A stretch of 64,000 nt of DNA from Rhizophagus irregularis. Its lineage: Eukaryota > Glomeromycota > Glomeromycetes > Glomerales > Glomeraceae. The notes beneath the pieces were generated by a model, which worked only from the letters and a program-made list of their open reading frames with translations, was not told the origin of the DNA and did not search any database. This document shows positions 59,831 through 64,000 of the stretch, piece after piece. Numbering within the stretch: position 1 is the stretch's first letter; the number at the start of each line of letters is the position of its first letter. The position numbers and the translations under genes are program-made. The DNA lies in NCBI RefSeq assembly GCF_026210795.1, contig NC_089433.1, forward strand, positions 3,435,001-3,499,000, in the 5' to 3' direction.

Positions 59831-62190
59831 TGTACTATTCTGAAATTGTGATAGAAAGAAAAAACGAAAAATGTCAAATTAGCCAACATACCGTTAAAAA
59901 TTATTTGCATAAATACTATATTGTTGTGTGCCCGATCGTACATAAATGTACATATTCTATTTCCCAAAAATAGAAAATAAGAGGTCGATTATTTTAGAAA
60001 ATTTTTCTCGGATAAAAAATTTTTTTTTAATCACATAAAAATAAGTTTTCTTTATTTGTAACTAGTCATGCCCACAGCCAGCCTCTGGCTGGCCTTTACT
60101 AAGAGTATATTAAGGATTATAAATTTTGATGATTCAATTTGTTTTTAAAATGAAGTATTGTAAAATAAATAGAAATATTTATTTAGAAATTATATAATAA
60201 TATAATACATATTGACAATTTATACATGATGCCTTATATTAAATGTGAGAATATTTTTAGGGTAATTTTTAAAGATGATTTATACAAATTAAGATACGTT
60301 TACATGATTGTAGATGTACACTAATTGCTATATTTCATAATTTGATAGTTATAAAATTGGTAATAGTTGTGATGCTATTTGTTTTAGGTGAGTATATTCT
60401 CATATTTTATATTATATAAATAAAAAAATAATTGTAAATTTATCATTTATTCAATAAATCAATTAATGTAATTTTTTATCAGTAAAAAAAAGTACCGAAA
60501 TAAAAATAAAGGGAAATTTGTAGTTATCAAGAAATATGTACATTATAATAATATATAATGTTCAATAATTAAAGTTAATTTTTTTTTAATTTTTCTTGTT
60601 CTGGTTGAAATATTTGTTGGTTCCTCATCATTTTCACCATTATCTTCAATTTCTTTACATAATTAGTTGTAACTTTATGTATCAATTTCACAATAATTTA
60701 GAGAGTAGGAAAACTAATTTTTAAATGTAATTTAAATGCGTCTAGTTTTAATTTATTATAAAATGAACAACGTAAAACATTCATAAATTATGTGAACGGA
60801 AGAATTTGTATTTCAAAGTAATATTCATCACGAAAAAAATTTATTAAAATTCATCGCTTTAATAACTGTATATAAACTAATTATTACAATATCATAATAT
60901 ACAGAAATTTTTTCTTCATTCAGGTTTGAAATATTATTGTTAATAATGTATGTAGTTGAGTTATAGTTAAACCATTTACTTAATTGACATCTTTTGTTCT
61001 TAATATAATGGTACTTGACTTACTGAACTCTATGCTTTATTGAAAAAATTTGTCTAAACGTCATAGTATGAGTTAGATGCGATCGTAGTGATATCTTTTT
61101 AATGAAACATAAATATCTATATCACAAAATTTTAGAATTGGTTTTTATTTCTTAGCGATACAAGTATTTCAAGTATTTTGGTAATTTATCATCACTCTTT
61201 CATTAGTATGCGTAAAAAACGAAAGCGATGAAGAAACTATTCAGTCATAATTGGTGAGTTGGTGATATGTAATTTTCGCTTATTTAATTTATCTACTTAG
61301 TTTTTAATGTTTTATTATAATTATTCTCTTCAAGGATGTTGTTGCTATTCTTTTATTAGTATTTATTCTTTTATTAGTATTTTATTTTTTCATTGGATTG
61401 GCTTATTTTGTTAATTTCAGTTTTATGTTTATTTTTTTTTTATCGAAAGTTTTATTTTTTGTCTTCATTATAGTTAACAATCGTAGGTTATTTATTATAT
61501 ATATTTAACCATTCTATTTAATTGTTAAAGATAGTCCGCATCAAAAGATAAGATAGGTCATTAAAAATAAAATGTTGAGAAACATGAACAGGGAGAATTT
61601 TAAACTTAACTTGAACAAAAAGTTTAAACGTTATATAACTTACTGTTAAATTATGTCAATTGTCCAATATAATTTAATTTAAATCCAAAGAAGGTTCGGT
61701 TGAAACTATTTGTTGGAGAGCTTATGAACATTTGCACTAATATTTTTGCGTCATTGGTATGTTTAATAGTTACATAAAAAGCGTATTTTTTTTTGTATTT
61801 TATGAATCTCACTTAACAGATCACCAAACCTCACTAATAACAATAATACATATATGTGTGTATATATTCGCATTTAAGAGTTTCATTTATAAGCATATTA
61901 AATGCCTTATTATAAAAAGTAATTATAATCAATTATACATTATCATTAATTTAAATAAATTTAATAGATAATTTATTATTAAATAATTGTAAGACAAATT
62001 AAAAAAAAAAGTACAATAACATCTCGCATAATATAAAAAAAACTAGATTTTATAATACTTAAAATTAAAATTCCGCCGCTTTTTGTCGTTTAATTGGCTA
62101 TATAAATATCAGGTATAAAGTAAAATTAGAAATAGCAATTGTTTTTTTTTAAAAAAAAAACGACATAAAAAAGGTGATTAAATAATTTAC
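59831..62190. other. Spacer between kinase D promoter and acyl-CoA synthetase end
   Basis: The left part is duplicated with the upstream region of locus C (see 46049-46960). The rest is AT-rich with no gene recognised; in particular I found no coding sequence for the missing C-terminal part of the acyl-CoA synthetase. Confidence 0.4.
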
Positions 62191-64000
62191 CAATTTTCTA
62201 TCAATGATTTTTAATGTTCCATTCGGTAAGATCATTCCAATATCACTAGTATGAAGCCACCCTTCAGAATCAATTGCTTGAGCTGTTTGCTCTGGACGTT
62301 TATAATAACCTTTCATAACATTTGGTCCTCTTACACAAATCTATAATTATTTGATAAAACATATTTGATTATTGATACAATTAATCCGTAAAAAGCTATA
62401 TCATTTTGTTATATATGATACATACTTCTCCTCTGGGATTAGGTTTATCTTCAACAGTGTAACCTTTCTCCTCATAATTCACCAATTTGATTTCATTACA
62501 TGGAATCGGTCCACCAGTATGTGAATCACATCCTGATCGATCAGCTGGTTGATAATCAAAAAACGCATTAAATGTAACAGCACCGCTACACTGAGTAAGA
62601 CCATAAGCTTGAATAACTTGACATCCAACGGTTAAACGGAGGAAATCAAGTATAGTTTGAGAAATTGGTCCTATCACAATAAAATGTGTGTAATGAGTTT
62701 TTCATCACGTTAAAATCAATATTATTTCCTTAAAAAAAAATAATAAATTTAATATATTACCAGCTCCAGTAACAATAACTCGAACTTGACCTCCAAATTT
62801 TTCCTTGATCTTATTAAATACCAACATATCCCAAAGTGAATTTGTAACCAACTTTCCTTTTCTTAGATGTTTTAATTTAAATGCATATCCTCTCTCAAAA
62901 AGAAATTGATTTCCATATTCTTGTCTAATAGTTTCATGAAATCGAATCAAAAATCGGGGTGTACTAAAAGAGGCGAAAAAAACGAAGATTAGAATCTTAA
63001 AAAAAAAAGAATTAAAAAAAAAGAATAAATATTCAAACCTGGTAAAAATGGTAGGTTTAACTTCTTCGGCTTCTTTTAATACAGTAGATGATTTTCCACT
63101 ATAAAATGCAATTGATGCTCCGGAATATAAAAGAGCAAGAACTGTGATCCTTTCGAACATGTAAGCTAAAATATAAATATAAAATCATGTGAAGGTAAAT
63201 AGGATTGCAAGAAGTAATAAAAACTACTCAAATTAATTCTTACCAAGTGGTAAATATGATAAATGCTTATCGGAGGGAATGATTTTTTGTGCATTTGGAA
63301 TTGTCGAGAGGATTCCGGCTAATTAAGAAAATTGTTAAAAAAATTTTTTGTAAAGTACACTTCTTGTAGTATAACTTGTGTTGACTTACCAACATCTGCA
63401 ACGATATTCTATCATTCAATGTCAAAAGTTAATAAAATTTCCATAGACTATTCATTAAACAACAAATTAACTAACTTACTTCTTGTGTCAATTCAATTCC
63501 AATCGGTTCCTATTAAAGAAATAAAAGGAAAGGATCATTAGCTTAACCTTTAAAAAAATAAATTAATTATATTATTTTTACATACGCCTGATGTAGTCCC
63601 ACTCGAAAATACAATAGTTGCAGTTTCTCCAGGTTCTGTTGATAATAATAAGAAAGTTAAAGTAAGTTGTATTCAAGTCAATTGTATCATCAAATATATA
63701 TCATGAACAAGGTGAAAAACTTATTATTCTACCAGCTACAACGAATTCCAATTTAGATTGAGAGCCTAATTCTTCAACTTCTTTGAATCTTGTCAAAATT
63801 AAATTCAAAGCTTTGGCCTTTTCGCTTTGATCAGATGAAATTGAAGACTCCGTCAATATGACATGTTTTAATGATGCACAAGATGGCGCGGCACTGAAAA
63901 TAATTGGAAGCGTATCATTGGATACCACTATAACTCCGATTTGTGTAAGGTTTATTTGGCTGATAATGTCATTCAAACGAAGAGGAATACTTGGTATAGC
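62191..64000 (-). CDS. Long-chain acyl-CoA synthetase (AMP-forming), partial
   Basis: N-terminus lies beyond the window. Exons: 64000-63733, 63635-63586, 63509-63480, 63408-63390, 63318-63244, 63165-63039, 62963-62761, 62670-62426, 62340-62191; all GT-AG and frame-consistent. It activates fatty acids to acyl-CoA through an acyl-adenylate. Visible motifs: ETATIVFSSGTTSG (P-loop, first adenylation motif), LSYLPLAYMFER, VTNSLWDMLVFNKIKEKFGG, VIVTGAGPIS, QAYGLTQCSG (adenine-binding motif, with Gln where YGxTE normally has Glu), GWLHTSDIG (usually TGDIG; Asp binds ribose) and IDRKL. The C-terminal subdomain that should follow (xIFKLxQGEY...) is not found in the next 2 kb; the frame reads through the last donor for a few codons. 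Could be a truncated copy or have a long last intron. Confidence 0.85.

Noticed and set aside
63332-63541. Plus-strand frame within the acyl-CoA synthetase
   Set aside because: It runs over introns and antisense to verified small exons.

Overview
The window looks like nuclear DNA of an arbuscular mycorrhizal fungus (Glomeromycotina, Rhizophagus irregularis-like). This is inference from strong AT-richness, short GTATG...TAATAG introns, wide gene spacing, dense inverted-repeat transposons, and expanded families typical of that lineage: divergent F-box proteins, BTB-BACK-TLDc proteins, and TKL-like kinases with the signatures HRDFHTGN, SDMGLCG and GVMPYVAPE. No database search was possible. Exon limits were read by eye from splice sites and checked by frame arithmetic.

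Layout. 1-180: reverse-transcriptase-like relic. 1883-3277: F-box gene (+). 4184-5692 and 7251-8754: two tandem two-exon BTB-BACK-TLDc paralogues (-), separated by a TIR element. 9430-15182: kinase locus A (-), a pseudogene carrying a composite OTU-bearing MULE-like transposon, a hAT-like MITE and a microinversion. 17635-19145: TIR element. 19176-21393: intact seven-exon cytochrome P450 (-). 22.2-24.9 kb: minisatellite, kinase relic, fold-back MITE. 26986-34219: kinase locus B (+), frameshifted, with a 3.2 kb satellite-filled intron. 35-37 kb: MITE and a BTB-BACK relic. 38740-40101: F-box pseudogene. 40.3-40.7 kb: kinase relic. 42604-46048: kinase locus C (-), intact. 47.4-48.4 kb: internally deleted relative of the locus A transposon. 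50928-52199: MBOAT/wax-synthase-like acyltransferase (+). 54791-59830: kinase locus D (-), paralogue of C interrupted by a TA-flanked hairpin MITE. 62191-64000: acyl-CoA synthetase (-), cut by the window edge and seemingly lacking its C-terminal domain.

The main discovery candidate is the architecture of kinase loci A-D. Each encodes a chain of roughly 120-158-residue exons, all bounded by phase-0 introns at the same codon (FLNE|V). Every repeat unit joins a four-cysteine zinc-ribbon-like motif, a linker (NWTSGNEKIDNLIQEMQ) and a kinase N-lobe (beta1-beta5). In all but the last unit the glycine loop is eroded (ELGKDEF in A/B, EMDECDF-like in C/D); the last unit has an intact loop (GEGGFAKVY) and is followed by a normal C-lobe. 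Locus C reads open through seven exons as a predicted 1003-residue protein with four degenerate N-lobes ahead of one complete kinase. A and B form one subfamily, C and D another; D has one unit more than C, so unit number changes by exon duplication. Many transposon insertions have hit these loci, and several leave clean target-site duplications that allow the pre-insertion frame to be inferred.

The P450, MBOAT acyltransferase and acyl-CoA synthetase are lipid-type enzymes, which suits a fungus dependent on host fatty acids, but they are scattered and give no sign of being a cluster.
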